Positions 1 through 10,744 of a stretch of DNA of 64,000 nt are shown here, piece by piece (positions within the stretch are counted from its first letter, which is position 1; the number at the start of each line of letters is the position of its first letter). This DNA is from Aradus depressus (taxonomy: Eukaryota > Arthropoda > Insecta > Hemiptera > Aradidae): NCBI GenBank assembly GCA_963662175.1, contig OY759216.1:53957087-54021086 (forward strand). Reading direction: 5' to 3'. Under the pieces are notes generated by a model. It ran no database searches and was not told the DNA's origin. It saw nothing but the letters and a program-made list of their open reading frames with translations. Position numbers and translations under genes: made by a program.

Positions 1-217
1 TTAACATGTTTCTAACTTCTTGAGAAGTTTTACTTTTCTCATTCCTATTTGCCTGCCCCTCAGGCCGATGGAACATATTTTGTTTTATTATGAAGAAATG
101 GAGTGATTTATTGGAGCATTGAGAATGAGCTGACGATGAGCAGAAAGAAACCCAACATTTCATTCATCCTTTTACCAAAGATGTCTTCCTCTCCCACTCC
201 TTCTACACTAGGTACGT

Positions 218-228
<11 letters not shown>

Positions 229-248
<20 letters not shown>

Positions 249-249
249 A
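229..249. repeat. Short (TA)n microsatellite next to an A-run
   Basis: A ten-A run is followed by about ten TA units. It sits next to an inverted copy of the 'DLAGF' motif at 253-276, the same arrangement as the much longer (TA)n tract at 1034. Confidence 0.9.
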
Positions 250-252
250 GTT

Positions 253-276
253 TCAAAACCGGCTAAGTCCACTTTT
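253..276 (-). repeat. Inverted copy of the 30-bp motif
   Basis: On the minus strand this reads GGACTTAGCCGGTTTTGAAA, matching the core of the tandem unit at 441-614. The motif runs directly into a (TA)n tract, as does the plus-strand copy near 1001. Confidence 0.7.
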
Positions 277-440
277 GTAAATTTTGAGAAAACAACAAAT
301 AACTCTCCAGGTGCATGAATATTCAAAAAAATAGAAAACACTATATTTGGCGTATTGCTCATGGAAATAACTTTTAATTTCTGTAGTCTGGCAACTTTTT
401 GTAAGTGAATACACTCAGAAAACGAAAAAAAAATGTTTGG

Positions 441-614
441 ACTTACCCGGTTTTGAATCTAAGCAAGTTGACTTAGCCGGTTTTGAATCTAAGCAAGTTG
501 ACTTAGCCGGTTTTGAATCTAAGCAAGTTGACTTAGCCGGTTTTGAAAATAAACAACTTGGACTTAACACTTTCCAAAATAAATAAATGGACTTAGCCGG
601 GTTTGAAAATAAAA
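441..614 (+). repeat. 30-bp tandem repeat, about six units
   Basis: Units start ACTTAGCCGGTTTTGAATCT and continue AAGCAAGTTG. Three consecutive units from 441 to 530 are almost identical; later units (to about 614) diverge and one is degenerate. Single diverged units recur at about 815-838, 845-868 and 1001-1025, so the motif has spread over about 0.8 kb. The region between (615-1000) is AT-rich and otherwise featureless. Confidence 0.85.
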
Positions 615-1031
615 TACGAATTTATTCAATTTTGTAGAAAAGAAAGTATTTTTGTTTGCTTATAATTATCGATTATTACATCGATATTTCAGTTGTATCA
701 TCTGTGTAAATAACGCGAAATCCTTAAAGTCCTGGTATAATGGGTAGATTTACCTTATTAGATTCAATACTTTTCATCATAATATGTGGGACTTCATTTT
801 AGAAATGAATTCTTGGACTTGGCGGGTTTTGAAAATAAAAATATTGGACTTAGCTGGTTTTGAAAATCAAATTTTTTAAAAATACATTTTTTATAATGGT
901 TCGTTAAGAAAACATTTCTTTTTTCGACTATCTTTGTTACTAAAAGTTGGGAAATATCTCAGAAAACATTTTCCTGAAATATTTCCAATTTTTATTTTTT
1001 TGGACTTGGCCGGTTTTAAAACTAAGCCATT

Positions 1032-1869
<838 letters not shown>

Positions 1870-2200
1870 AAAGGTATCGTCCATTTTTATTAATTTATTT
1901 TATCTTCTTCATATTTCATAGATTATCTATTATATACGTTCTTCTATTCATATAGATACTTTTATTCCTTTATAATTAAGCGGTGCATTTTAATTTTGTA
2001 TTTATCTATATTTATTATTGTCTAGTTTTTCTCCACTGTAACACTAATGTATTTACTTTGGTATTTATTTCTTTGTATGGCACACTGATACTTTATTTCA
2101 TTGTTTCCTTATTTTTTTGACTCTGTATTTATTTATTCTTAGGAGACCTCGGTCTCAGAATAAAAGTTGTTTTCATTTAATTTCAAACTCGGGGATCGTT
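1870..2200 (+). mobile_element. LINE-like 3' end, copy 1, with terminal hairpin
   Basis: An AT-rich 3' region homologous to the one at 7600-7910: both share pieces such as ATAATTAAG followed by a T-rich stretch and a CTGATACTTTATTTCATT-like segment. It ends in a stable hairpin (2133-2163) and an AATAAAAGTT tail. No upstream reverse-transcriptase coding sequence is visible, so this is a 5'-truncated or 3'-UTR-only copy. The element family is not identified. Confidence 0.5.
2133..2163 (+). other. Conserved RNA hairpin at LINE-like 3' end
   Basis: TTATTCT pairs with AGAATAA. Inside it, after an unpaired TAG, GAGAC pairs with GTCTC around a CTCG loop. The copy at 7616-7646 keeps the same architecture with compensatory base changes. 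Hairpins of this kind at LINE 3' ends are known templates for recognition by the element's own reverse transcriptase; that role is inferred here. Confidence 0.65.
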
Positions 2201-2438
2201 TCATGAAAGTCTTCCATGACCTAATAAAAGTGAACAATAACGGCCATTTGGTTCTCTCTCCCTCTGCTTCTAATGACTTCCTTAATGTTTACCCTGCGCA
2301 TAGCGCCCGGGACGATACCACCGGCTGACCACAGATTGGCTCACATACGAGAGGGTGTGTATGGAGACACTTCCCTCAGAAGGTTATGTAAAACTAAGTC
2401 TGGAGACAATGCAGTCAGATATTTGCAATCAGCCCAAG

Positions 2439-2465
2439 CCCCCCCCCCCCCCCCCCCCCCCCCCC
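2439..2465 (+). repeat. Poly-C tract (27 nt)
   Basis: An uninterrupted run of C, about 60 bp from a near-complementary G tract at 2526-2550. The two could pair into a long hairpin in either strand. Confidence 0.95.
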
Positions 2466-2525
2466 TCTTGCCCAATCTGCCAACCTCTCTCTTGCTCTTG
2501 GCTAATAATATTTGTCTATTCTCGA

Positions 2526-2550
2526 GGGGGGAGGGGGGGGGGGGGGGGGG
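2526..2550 (+). repeat. Poly-G tract (25 nt, one A interruption)
   Basis: A G-run with a single A at 2532. It pairs in principle with the C tract at 2439-2465, and the G-strand could form a G-quadruplex. Confidence 0.95.
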
Positions 2551-2721
2551 CATATATACTTACAAAACCCGGGGCTTGCTTCACTTCAGAAATGCACTTC
2601 CCCAACCAAAACATTATACAAACTTCTGGTTAAAGTCGTAAATAAGAACATAACTTGTTATTGTCTATATCAACCTAAATATATACCACCATTTCATGGA
2701 CCGTTAACGGAAATAAATATA

Positions 2722-2723
<2 letters not shown>

Positions 2724-2753
<30 letters not shown>
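2724..2753. repeat. (TA)n microsatellite
   Basis: About 15 TA units following AATATAATT. Confidence 0.93.
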
Positions 2754-2756
<3 letters not shown>

Positions 2757-2869
2757 TATATAAGATTACTATATATTGCTGTACATATGTCGTATAAGAC
2801 ATACAATCATGAAACAAACAGCACTTTCACTGATTGTATCCTGATTTTAAATCGATGAACCTACTCCTA

Positions 2870-3155
2870 CCCTTTGAGGGGCTTCGCCTTTTAGCCAATT
2901 TTTTTTTCCACTGGGGCGCATTGTTTTTGTGAATTGGATAGGGAACAGGAATGATGTGTCAGTCCCCAACCTTGAAATTTTAAATTATTACTTTTTGTAT
3001 TTTATATTTATTTGAGTTTTATTTTATGTATTCATTTGTTTTTTAATTGTTTATGTTCTTTTAAATGTTTTATCAGACTGATTGATGATGAGGACAACCT
3101 CGAAAGCCGGCTAGCATAAAATAATAAACTCTGTATGAGGTCAGACTACATTTTC
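2870..3155 (+). mobile_element. Retroelement end with hammerhead-like motif (family 1)
   Basis: A G/C-richer start is followed by an AT-rich stretch, the hammerhead-like motif at 3082-3113, an A-rich tail and a shared downstream block (GAGGTCAGACTACATTTTC). The copy at 59480-59890 has the same order of parts. The downstream block recurs at 40395-40420 (minus) and near 33700. No coding region is present. A Penelope-like terminal repeat is the best guess; a LINE 3' end is the alternative. Confidence 0.5.
3082..3113 (+). ncRNA. Hammerhead-ribozyme-like motif, family 1
   Basis: In order: UUGAUGA (consensus CUGANGA with C3 changed to U), one extra U, helix II GAGG/CCUC around an ACAA loop, GAAA, the self-complementary helix III AGCCGGCU, then A as the would-be cleavage base (3113). 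An unambiguous helix I pairing was not found, so activity is unproven. The C3-to-U change would be expected to weaken catalysis. Confidence 0.45.
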
Positions 3156-4238
3156 ATTGTGAAATATGTGAAATATTCATTTTCCTCCCAGATAATTAGC
3201 CTTTTCAAGATGATACCATTCACCTCCCCCTTATCCCTAATCTCCGATCATATTGAAACTGTTGACCTTGGATATACTGGGGGCAGGAGTGCGGCTTGCC
3301 TTCAGTTCCCCGCTCAATTGAAGAGAACTGCACTGACAGCGATTAAGTAATGAAATAAAAAATGGTTGCTCCTCGATTTAATATGTGCTGTGAGCTCTCA
3401 TTTCTCAGCTCAAATTTTTCCTTAAATCAGTTTGAGAGCCTTCGATCCATGGGTTGTAGCACCTCTACCTCAATCTCCAAGGGAGAAAGTCAAGAGAATT
3501 TGATTTGGAAGCAAAAAATTCCCTAATCATTGGAGGGATTGGAACCCTCAATCTGTTGACTGACTAGTCAGAGTTAGTCAGCTGGTTTAGACTTGGTGCC
3601 TCCACAACTTGACTCCTCTTCTCTTCAGAGACAGACGTCCTTTCTCCTTCCTCTAATTGATTTGATCAGATCTCCTTGAACCCCTTCAAGGGGGAGAATA
3701 CTGGAGCGAATAATCTCAATGTAAGATCTCCAACAGGTAGGTTACCTCCCATGGCTGAAGCTGATCACATCAGTTTAAAACAAGGGTACTTACTACAACG
3801 TTCATCCTCTGTCAACATAAAATAAAACACCAAATCCTTTGCCGTGTACATCAAATCTCTGGGGGGACACAAATTTACCAACGTGTATCGTGCGACAACA
3901 GTATATAAGTTTTACTTCGCCAGTATCAAGCAGAACAAGTTAAGCTATCTGTAAAAATTAGATGCTGAATCTCCCCGGAATCTCATGTCTACGTAAGCAG
4001 GATAGAATAAATAAACATGAAAATTTAAGATTTTTTTTTTCGCATTGTTCAAAAAGGAATAAATAAAAAATAATGATATATGAAAGTCGTGTTTCGTACA
4101 TGAAAGCTTCAATTTTTATATTCTTGGCCGAGGTCCTCAACCAATATCATATAATTTCTACAGTAATTACTTTTACTTAATAATATTTTTAATATCATCA
4201 ATTTTTTTAGTTATATACTATTTACTTTACTGATATTT

Positions 4239-4241
<3 letters not shown>
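3156..4241. other. No feature recognised
   Basis: Unique-looking sequence of moderate AT content. Open frames here are short, have no splice context and no recognisable domain. It ends in an AT-rich stretch leading to the (TA)n tract. Confidence 0.4.

Positions 4242-4289
<48 letters not shown>
4242..4289. repeat. (TA)n microsatellite
   Basis: About 24 uninterrupted TA units. Confidence 0.95.
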
Positions 4290-4292
<3 letters not shown>

Positions 4293-4602
4293 ACGTATCC
4301 AGAGGGGGTTATCTCTAAATGGAAAAATGTACTCTTCTACGTTTAAAATCAAAACATTATATCTACAGAAACAACAATAGTAATAGGCATTGTCGGAAGT
4401 AGTAAAAGAAGACAAATGTAAATTAGTAAGATTTTTATTAAACAATTTTATTGTATAAATGAAAGAATATAAAAAAATAATAATAATAATAAAAGAAATT
4501 TATATAAACCCGAAAGAAGAAAAGCAGCACTGTTATGTCAAGGGAGTGGGAGGAGAAACGATACGAGACAGGATGGTACAGAACCCGAGGTTGTTGTGCA
4601 TA

Positions 4603-4782
4603 TTTCATTCAAAAAATCCTGAAGTCGCTAAATGCAAATACAAAAAATTATTTTCCCTTCTTGGTTCCCACAATAATCCTCTGGTCCGTGCCCTCCATTC
4701 TGCCGTACTTCCCCAACGACGGCTTAAGCGTCAATGGCCTAGAGACCTCCTTAGCAGCAGCAGTGACAGTGACAGTGATTAG
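4603..4782 (+). pseudogene. C-terminal end of a LINE-type ORF
   Basis: The frame ends with a NPEVAK motif, then LGSHNNPLVRALHSAVLPQ, RRLKRQWPRDLL, a Ser/Asp tail and a stop at 4780. The RRLK-R-W-x-(R/K)DLL pattern recurs before the same kind of 3' UTR at 12.7 kb, 52.4 kb and (minus strand) 56.3 kb, and NPEV-K recurs at 52.38 kb. This repeated coding-plus-3'-UTR arrangement indicates the extreme C-terminus of a retroelement protein, although no reverse-transcriptase domain is visible. The copy is 5'-truncated; the upstream frame to 4459 is low-complexity. Confidence 0.55.
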
Positions 4783-4951
4783 TTACAAATGAGAGAAAAT
4801 CAGTGACTAGGAAGTGTCACCACTGGGTGATTTCTCCCCTCATGACATTTTGACATTGCCATTATGTCTGTATTAGCATATTTGCTTGTTGTATATATTT
4901 TTATACAGTTGTAAATATCTCTTTGTAAATAAAAAAAAAAAAAAAAAAAAA
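4783..4951 (+). mobile_element. LINE-type 3' UTR with poly(A)
   Basis: The stretch after the stop contains a CACTGGGTGATTTCTCCCC segment, comparable segments of which occur at 36.38 kb and 52.5 kb, then TTGCTTGTTGTATATAT (shared with 12.85 kb). It ends in a run of about 21 A. The poly(A) supports insertion by retrotransposition. Confidence 0.6.
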
Positions 4952-5395
4952 TCCGCACCCTCGAGAAAGAGTGAAGGACATTACACGTAAGTAAAAGATA
5001 CTTTATCTTTCTTTAGTTGTCAATTAAAAAAAAAAAAAAAATTGAAATTTTTGAAATATTAATAATTTTATTAAAAATTAGTTTCGAGGAGTATCAATTT
5101 GTTTCAATATATTGTTTTTAAATATTTCGCTCTTTTCTTCTATATTTCACTCTTTATGACCTGCGGAATATCGTAATATTCATGTATCTTCTATTATTTA
5201 TTTAAAAAAAAAAAAACAATATTTTCATCCCATATGTGTTTATATTCTACGATTTAATATCGGCTGATATACATACATAGTTTATAAGCTATTTTGATGG
5301 ATCCAATTACCATGCCGTGGTTTAACGGTAATAAATATCATTATTATTATATATGTTAATACAAAACCCCTAAGGACGATTCCTATTAATTTTCC
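4952..5395. other. AT-rich stretch with A-runs and a shared ACC-ATG-TGG motif
   Basis: It contains several A-runs and, at about 5255-5350, a segment (ATAAGCTAT, then CCATGCCGTGGTTTAACGG, then ATTATTATT) that resembles 52845-52935. This points to another diverged dispersed repeat. No gene is seen. Confidence 0.4.
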
Positions 5396-5404
5396 AAAAC
5401 GTGT

Positions 5405-5740
5405 GGAGGGATGACGAGGGAGGTTCAACTTGAAAAGTCTAATAACTAATGTAATCAATGCACAGATACGAAATTACATAGGAAAATTATATAGAAAAAT
5501 TGAGAAATCCTTAAAACATGTTCATTTTTCAGCCAAATCGGTCAAACTAGAAGTTCTTTTGCCGTCAACTATATTCCATTTTTACTTGGTTGTTTTGCAG
5601 TCGAAAAACGTTAAAATGTCTCACGAGTTTTGATAAAAAACCGTTTCGGAAAACAACGAAACGAATAGCCATAAAGAGGAAAGGAACGCCTTATCCCAAG
5701 GAGATCAGCCAATCCTCTCTATCTTCCATTTAATCTCGTT
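5405..5740 (+). repeat. Very diverged modular-repeat fragments
   Basis: Pieces such as GAGGTTCAACTTGAAAAG, TAATAACTAATGTAATCAATG and TTTTTCAGCCAAATCGGTC match the modular repeat in order, but long intervals between them do not. Probably an old, disrupted copy. Confidence 0.4.
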
Positions 5741-5889
5741 CCAATTTTTACAAGACTAAAAGGCTTCCATGTGCCATCTGATTATCAAAAGAAAAAAATT
5801 TGACAGTAAACGTGAAATATATGTACTCGGAGCATTTCCAAGAAGTTCCCCAGGAATGATGAGACTGAGAAAAACTGTATGAAGTACAG

Positions 5890-6450
5890 AGAAATTTATG
5901 TAATCGGCATAAAATTCTATGTGTTTTCAACGAAAATTCATATTTTCCGACTTCTAGATTACAAATATGAAAAAAATGAAATGTCTGTCTGCCTGTGAAC
6001 ACGATAATTCCCAATACATACATCGACATGAAAGATTTGTGAAACCAGAACCTCATAAGGACGAAACCAATTGATTTTCAGTCAAATCGGGCAAAGGGAA
6101 GAAGGGGTTTAAGGAAGAGGCTTAGCTCTAAAATTTTAATAACTACCGTTAATTGAATGTGTCGACACAAAATTCCATATTTGAATTTAAAACCTCATAA
6201 GGACGCCACATGAATTTTCAACGGAATCGACAGAAAGGGGGATCAGTGGCTGGCTAAACTCATTAAACCTAATAACAGCCGTTATAATGAATGTATCAAC
6301 ATGTAATATCATATTTAAAATCAAAACCCAATGAAGATATAACATGTCAAATTTCAGCGAAATCGGTCTAAGGAAAGGGGGAGATCAGAGCAGGGGGGCT
6401 CGACTCGAAAACCCTGGTGTATACACACAAAATATAGTATGAGCATACCC
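5890..6450 (+). repeat. Modular repeat, plus copy with at least three modules
   Basis: It starts with a diverged head (TTATGTAATCGG, then TTTCCGACTTC), followed by modules near 6000, 6140 and 6280. Each has the order: AATAAC-x-GCCGTT, AATG-ATATCGACA, an ATATTT segment, AACC-CATAAGGACG, then a CAGTCAAATCGG-type segment and a G-rich AGGGGG patch. The repeating order shows the element is built of tandem units of about 130-145 bp. No protein is encoded. Confidence 0.75.
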
Positions 6451-7229
6451 TGGATATAGATATATGAATGTCTGTTAGCTTCCCTTAAAGTAAATAGAAT
6501 ACAAGAGGTTAATGGAAGGGTTCGACGAGACTCGGAGGCTGGCAGTGGCCGATAGGCGGGAGGTGGGTCCTCATAGTCCGGGTCTAGGAAATAAACCTTT
6601 CCCATCCAATTTTGTGCGAATGATACCGACGATCCTAATGATCATACGTCAAGGTACAAGATGATTACCTGCGTTTCCTAATTTAAACTTTTTTCTGCTA
6701 TTTTTTACCCCTCTGTCCACAACAATATTTAATGACTTTCCACACTTCCAAAATAATGTTGTCTCCGACCCACGGCCAAGAGAGTGACAAAAAGACTCCG
6801 GGTGGAGTGGAGAGAGGTAGGTGCGACACGTGCTCAACTCTAGCCGCCATAGAAATTGTCAACATGGACACTACCGACCAAATAATTGTTTTTGAGGAAA
6901 GGAAACGTCAACAATAATAACTGAGTTCATGTTATACATAGTGAGCGTTGTTTTAAAGGACAGTTATATTTAATGTTCAATTTATTACAAGAATAGTCTA
7001 TTTTGTGTACCTCGACAATTAGGATCTCAATGCTCTCTCGCCATTCAATGTAGAACTGCTATTGACAAAACCACACTCATCAAATGACCGGAAGTGATGG
7101 TCATTTGATGGTAGTAGGGGAGGGGGGTCTGCAACAGTTGTCTGGAGAGACAGTTGCTTGACAACATTGTCTCCAAGCTGTCATCTGCGCTCCCTCACTC
7201 ACTTCCATCCTCAGAAAGACTCTTACTGG
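6451..7229. other. No firm gene; unique sequence
   Basis: A plus-strand open frame at 6732-6917 contains a Cys pair (RCDTCS) and ends EERKRQQ. A possible donor (AGAG then GTAGGTG) falls inside it, but there is no good acceptor, so I do not call an exon. The sequence ATTTGATG occurs twice about 20 bp apart near 7075-7110. Confidence 0.35.
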
Positions 7230-7559
7230 CCAATATTTCCACTATTTATCTGAGAGTACATGATCATATATCCCTAATTCAGCCAACCTCTGATTCCTAA
7301 GGCTGGCTCCTATGAGATAGTTCTCGTCTTCCTTCCTATAAGTCTCTCACTCCACTGAACCGATCGTTACTCTATTGTTTCATCTTCCCAGTTGGACCTC
7401 TGATTTTTTTTATAAATTAGATATAACTCAAAATTGTTATTATTGTTTACATTATTATTCTTACTTTGTTTTCTCAAAAATTTTTCGTTTTCTATCATTT
7501 TTCTATTTTTCACTAGTTTATTTTCATTATTTTTTTTCCTATTAACATTTATATTTCTT

Positions 7560-7910
7560 CAATTAATTCTTAGCGGCCTCTGTTCTTTTTTCCTTTTGTT
7601 TATCTTCTTATGTAATTATTCTTAGGGGGCGTATGCCCCAGAGTAAAGATTATTTTTCACTTTCATTTTCATTTAATGCTTTTAATGCTTATGCTTTGTT
7701 CACTTTTATTAATTTATTTTATGATATTGGATATTTATATAGATATATTAATTTTTATATATTTCTTCATAATTAAGTGCTATTCACTTTAATTTTTCAT
7801 TTATCTTTATTTATAGTTTATCCTCTGTAGGTAGCATTATTTTATTTATTTTTGTATTTTTTCTGATACTTTATTTATTCATTTCATTTTCATAGTAGTG
7901 TCGCATATAT
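7560..7910 (+). mobile_element. LINE-like 3' end, copy 2, with terminal hairpin
   Basis: A T-rich 3' region homologous to 1870-2200. Here the hairpin (7616-7646) comes first and the AT-rich homologous block follows it, the reverse of copy 1. This suggests two head-to-tail 3' ends, each truncated differently. The T-rich frame from 7434 to 7625 is compositional and not a gene. Confidence 0.5.
7616..7646 (+). other. Conserved RNA hairpin, covarying copy
   Basis: TTATTCT pairs with AGAGTAA (one G-U pair). After the unpaired TAG, GGGGC pairs with GCCCC around a GTAT loop. Compared with 2133-2163, two A-U pairs have become G-C pairs with both sides changed, so pairing is preserved while sequence is not. 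Confidence 0.65.
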
Positions 7911-7955
7911 GTAGTTACAAGAGGATGAACATATCTCACAAATACAGCTTTGTTT

Positions 7956-8005
7956 TTGTCTCATGCCCGGGCTTTAACTTGTGCTATGGGAGTCTTAAAT
8001 GTTGT
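7956..8005 (-). mobile_element. SINE-A 3' fragment
   Basis: TCATGCCCGGGCTTTAACT and ATGGGAGTCTTAAATG match two separated parts of the SINE-A tail in the correct order, with the middle deleted. Confidence 0.6.
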
Positions 8006-8133
8006 TAAGTTACCTAGAATAAGAGTAAAGAGTAATGAGACAGAAAACAAAAGGACGGCTATCAAGTCTGTTCCATTTGACAACATCTCCAACTCATTGA
8101 AACGAATTAGCAATCCTACAGCACGTCTCTATT

Positions 8134-8456
8134 TTGAGACGACCCAAGACGCTCAGGAGCTCTGTTTCCCTGCCTCATGGTCTGGAGGTGATGAGACTGC
8201 TCGATAAGAGCACCCAGTTCCAGAGTACCCCCCACCTCAACAAGATAGAAGTGTGTGAACCCACCAAAGTAGGTACTTGCCTGCTTTCTCCACTTAAACC
8301 TCCCCCCTCCACTCTCTCAAGGATCCTGTTTTTATGCTTTACTTGGTCTTTTTTTATTACTTCTGTTTTTTTTTCTTCTTTTTCGTCACGTTTTTCTTTT
8401 GGTTTGGTCCCCCCTCTCAAGACAAGAAACTGATCGCTCGCATTGATTCCATTCAT
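8134..8456. other. Unassigned stretch with overlapping open frames
   Basis: Both strands are open for 90-100 codons (plus 8134-8433, minus 8175-8456). The composition is polypyrimidine/polypurine (CTCCCCCC and TTTTTCTTC runs), which explains the open frames. There are no domains or splice signals. Confidence 0.35.
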
Positions 8457-8630
8457 CCAACATTACCATTCCCTTTGAATCCAATTCCTTGAATTATTCA
8501 TAAACTAGTTGCTAATTAGTTTTCCTTTGATGTGTTTACAACAGACTGACGTACTTTTTGAGCTACCAAAGTCTTTTAAACATTCTATACTGTGAATTAT
8601 GAACTCATATAAGTACAAAGTGGCCAATAG

Positions 8631-8720
8631 TTAGGCTCATGCCCACCAGAGCGACGGAAAAGCGCTCTGGTTACAAAAAACAGTCGACATCGAATTTCTG
8701 CCTATTTCCATAACTTTCCG
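8631..8720. repeat. SINE-A fragment abutting a modular-repeat fragment
   Basis: 8631-8672 (plus) carries the SINE-A hairpin region CCACCAGAGCGACGG with GCGCTCTGG. 8685-8720 (minus) carries the modular-repeat head ACATCGAATTTCTG and ATAACTTTCC. Confidence 0.6.
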
Positions 8721-8787
8721 GTGTGACAATTAAAAAAAAAAGTATAATTAAATAATAATTAAAATAAATATAATTAATGGAAATAAG

Positions 8788-9262
8788 AAATACGTGCAAT
8801 TTTGAATAAAGTGCACGTATTCTAAAAAATTTCAATTAAAAAGTTTTTCATTTGGATTTCTTCTAAATTGACTAAAGAGATGTCATCTTGTTTTGTTTTT
8901 TTAATTTGCAAAAATGTTCAATTCAATCCAAAGGTATAAATTATCTTACTGTGTTCACAGGGAAAATGAATAGCATAGAATTAGAGAACAAATATTGGGT
9001 TTATTTTTTCTTAACCTACATTATGAATTGAATAACTAAGATTAGAAATTTATTTTTACCTACATTTCATATTTACCTACATATAAATAAAAAGTACCTT
9101 TTCTCTTCTACGTACTTCCAATGTTATAATTTTCACTCCTACATCTCCCCTACATCTTCTCTCACTCAGACTGGTTCACTAGACCTTAACCCTGAAAACA
9201 CTTCTCTCTCATAGACTGTCCACTTCCACAACACAACTTTATACTGTTTCACACTATTTAAA
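8788..9262 (+). repeat. Dispersed ~475-bp repeat C, copy 1
   Basis: It matches, in inverted orientation, 33899-34493. Shared pieces include ATGCTATTCATTTTCCC, TTGAACATTTTTGCAAATT, AAGATG-CATCTC, GAAATCCAAATGAAA and the terminal hairpin TACGTGCA / TGCACGTA. No protein is encoded. Probably a non-autonomous element. Confidence 0.7.
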
Positions 9263-9716
9263 ACAGCTCCATCCTAGCTTCGGAAGTAAATAGAGACAAT
9301 TTAGCGATAAGGATACTCGGTGAAAGAAAATCCCTATTGAAAAACTTGAATTTGTGTTCGGTTTGTGCTGGAGGGCTCTTCTAACTCGGGGAGGTGAAGG
9401 GTGATACTCCGACTCATCCTCTCTCTAATCCTAATCCCTACAGAGGAGGATAGCTTTAGAGTTAAAAATAATATAGAATTATACTGTGTTGACAGACTGT
9501 CTGTCTGCCTTGAATGGGAGGCATGCAACTGACACGTGTCGGACCAACTCACTCTTAGTATTTGGTTAAGGACACCTATTTCCAAAGTCTATTGCCAACC
9601 GACTATTTCACTTAGGATAACTATATAGACTAATAACTATCTGGCATTTGAAACAGCAAACATAGGGAGTAACTTTGAAAACAAGTTTGTATACATAAAG
9701 ATACAACGAAATATAG
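9263..9716. other. No feature recognised
   Basis: Unique-looking. A minus-strand frame at 9334-9585 is open for 83 codons but has no splice sites or familiar motifs. Confidence 0.35.
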
Positions 9717-9987
9717 AGGGAGCCGGTAGAGTGCTTGCCTTCTGAGCTCAAGATCGTGGGTTCGAAAACCATAGTTTATTTTATCTGGGAGGTAAAATAA
9801 ACATCTTCGGATGGGATGTTAAGCGATGGTCCCGAGCCTGTACGGTGTCAGGTACTCGTTAAGACCCCTGCCCTAGATGAATAAAAATTTAGGGTAGGCA
9901 AAATTTAGGACTCCCATAGAGCGCTCTGGTAATAGGCGATATGACCTCGTAGTTGAAGGCCGGGCATGAGTCATAGTAACTAACTAC
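9717..9987 (+). mobile_element. SINE-A, internally deleted
   Basis: The B box is GGTTCGAAAACC (damaged). The GTTTATTTTA / TAAAATAAAC hairpin, the TCCCGAGCCTGTACG block and the GGCATGAGTCAT tail are present. The A-box region has lost several bases (GCCGGTAGAGTGC), and about 30 bp before GCGCTCTGG are missing. It is 5'-intact but unlikely to be transcribed. Confidence 0.85.
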
Positions 9988-10269
9988 AACGAAAAAGGTC
10001 ACTGGATCATCTTATATACTTTAATATTCTGATATAATATTATGACACGCTAAACTCTCATACTTCGCCGATTGGCAGCATTCGTTGGAGTCCAAACTTT
10101 GAGAAAGTGTTATTTGAATCCGAATAACTTTTGACTGGGAACTGAAGCTTTCTATTGTGTCTTGACTGTAATGTTTGTCTGTGGTGGAGTTGTTATATAT
10201 TATATATTTTTTAATTAGGTACATTAGATCGCACTTTTCTGAGGGGGCACGTGGCATTGTGGGACGGCT

Positions 10270-10271
<2 letters not shown>

Positions 10272-10301
<30 letters not shown>
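10272..10301 (+). repeat. Poly-C tract (30 nt)
   Basis: Uninterrupted C30. A G tract of similar length lies 200 bp downstream (10504-10533) on the same strand, with a LINE remnant between. Confidence 0.95.
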
Positions 10302-10303
<2 letters not shown>

Positions 10304-10366
10304 GCTACGCCAACGCTACAGACAGACAAAGGACGGATCATGGAGGCTCAGGTCCAAGGAAGATGA

Positions 10367-10489
10367 CGGCAAAGGTGGACTGACCTGGTGAAGAGGGAAG
10401 CCGTGCAACACCATGCGAGGAAAAGACTCGTTCGGCGGCTAAGGATCTTCAGGGACCATAGCCAACCCAGTAATGTCATTACTTCGTAA
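10367..10489 (+). pseudogene. Possible LINE ORF C-terminus remnant
   Basis: After an in-frame stop at 10364, the frame reads RQRWTDLVKREAVQHHARK and then RLVRRLRIFRD before a stop at 10487. A basic R-x-R-W-x-D-x-V-K segment is typical of C-terminal tails of LINE-encoded proteins. The upstream codons also fit this frame but carry the stop. This is inferred from the motif style, not from any domain. Confidence 0.35.
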
Positions 10490-10503
10490 TTTGCATACTC
10501 GAA

Positions 10504-10533
10504 GGGGGGGAGGGGGGGGGGGGGGGGGGGGGG
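10504..10533 (+). repeat. Poly-G tract (30 nt, one A)
   Basis: A G-run interrupted by one A at 10511. A potential G-quadruplex, or a partner of the C tract at 10272. Confidence 0.95.
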
Positions 10534-10744
10534 AGGTCATAGAAATAATTTCTGAATAAAATAATGAGTAACGTAACGCCACAAAGGTCATAACAAGGAC
10601 AGCTCAGAACACTATTTTACGGGGAGGGTGGGAATTGCCCAAGAAACTGGCTTCAAACCATAGTGCAGATACAGTTGTTCCTTCTATTTCATGAAATATT
10701 TAGACACCCGGTTAATAAAGCTAGTTGCGTATACATAGAAATAG

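Noticed and set aside
7434..7625. Hydrophobic small membrane protein
   Set aside because: A T-rich retroelement 3' region gives Phe/Leu runs in this frame; it overlaps the conserved LINE hairpin.
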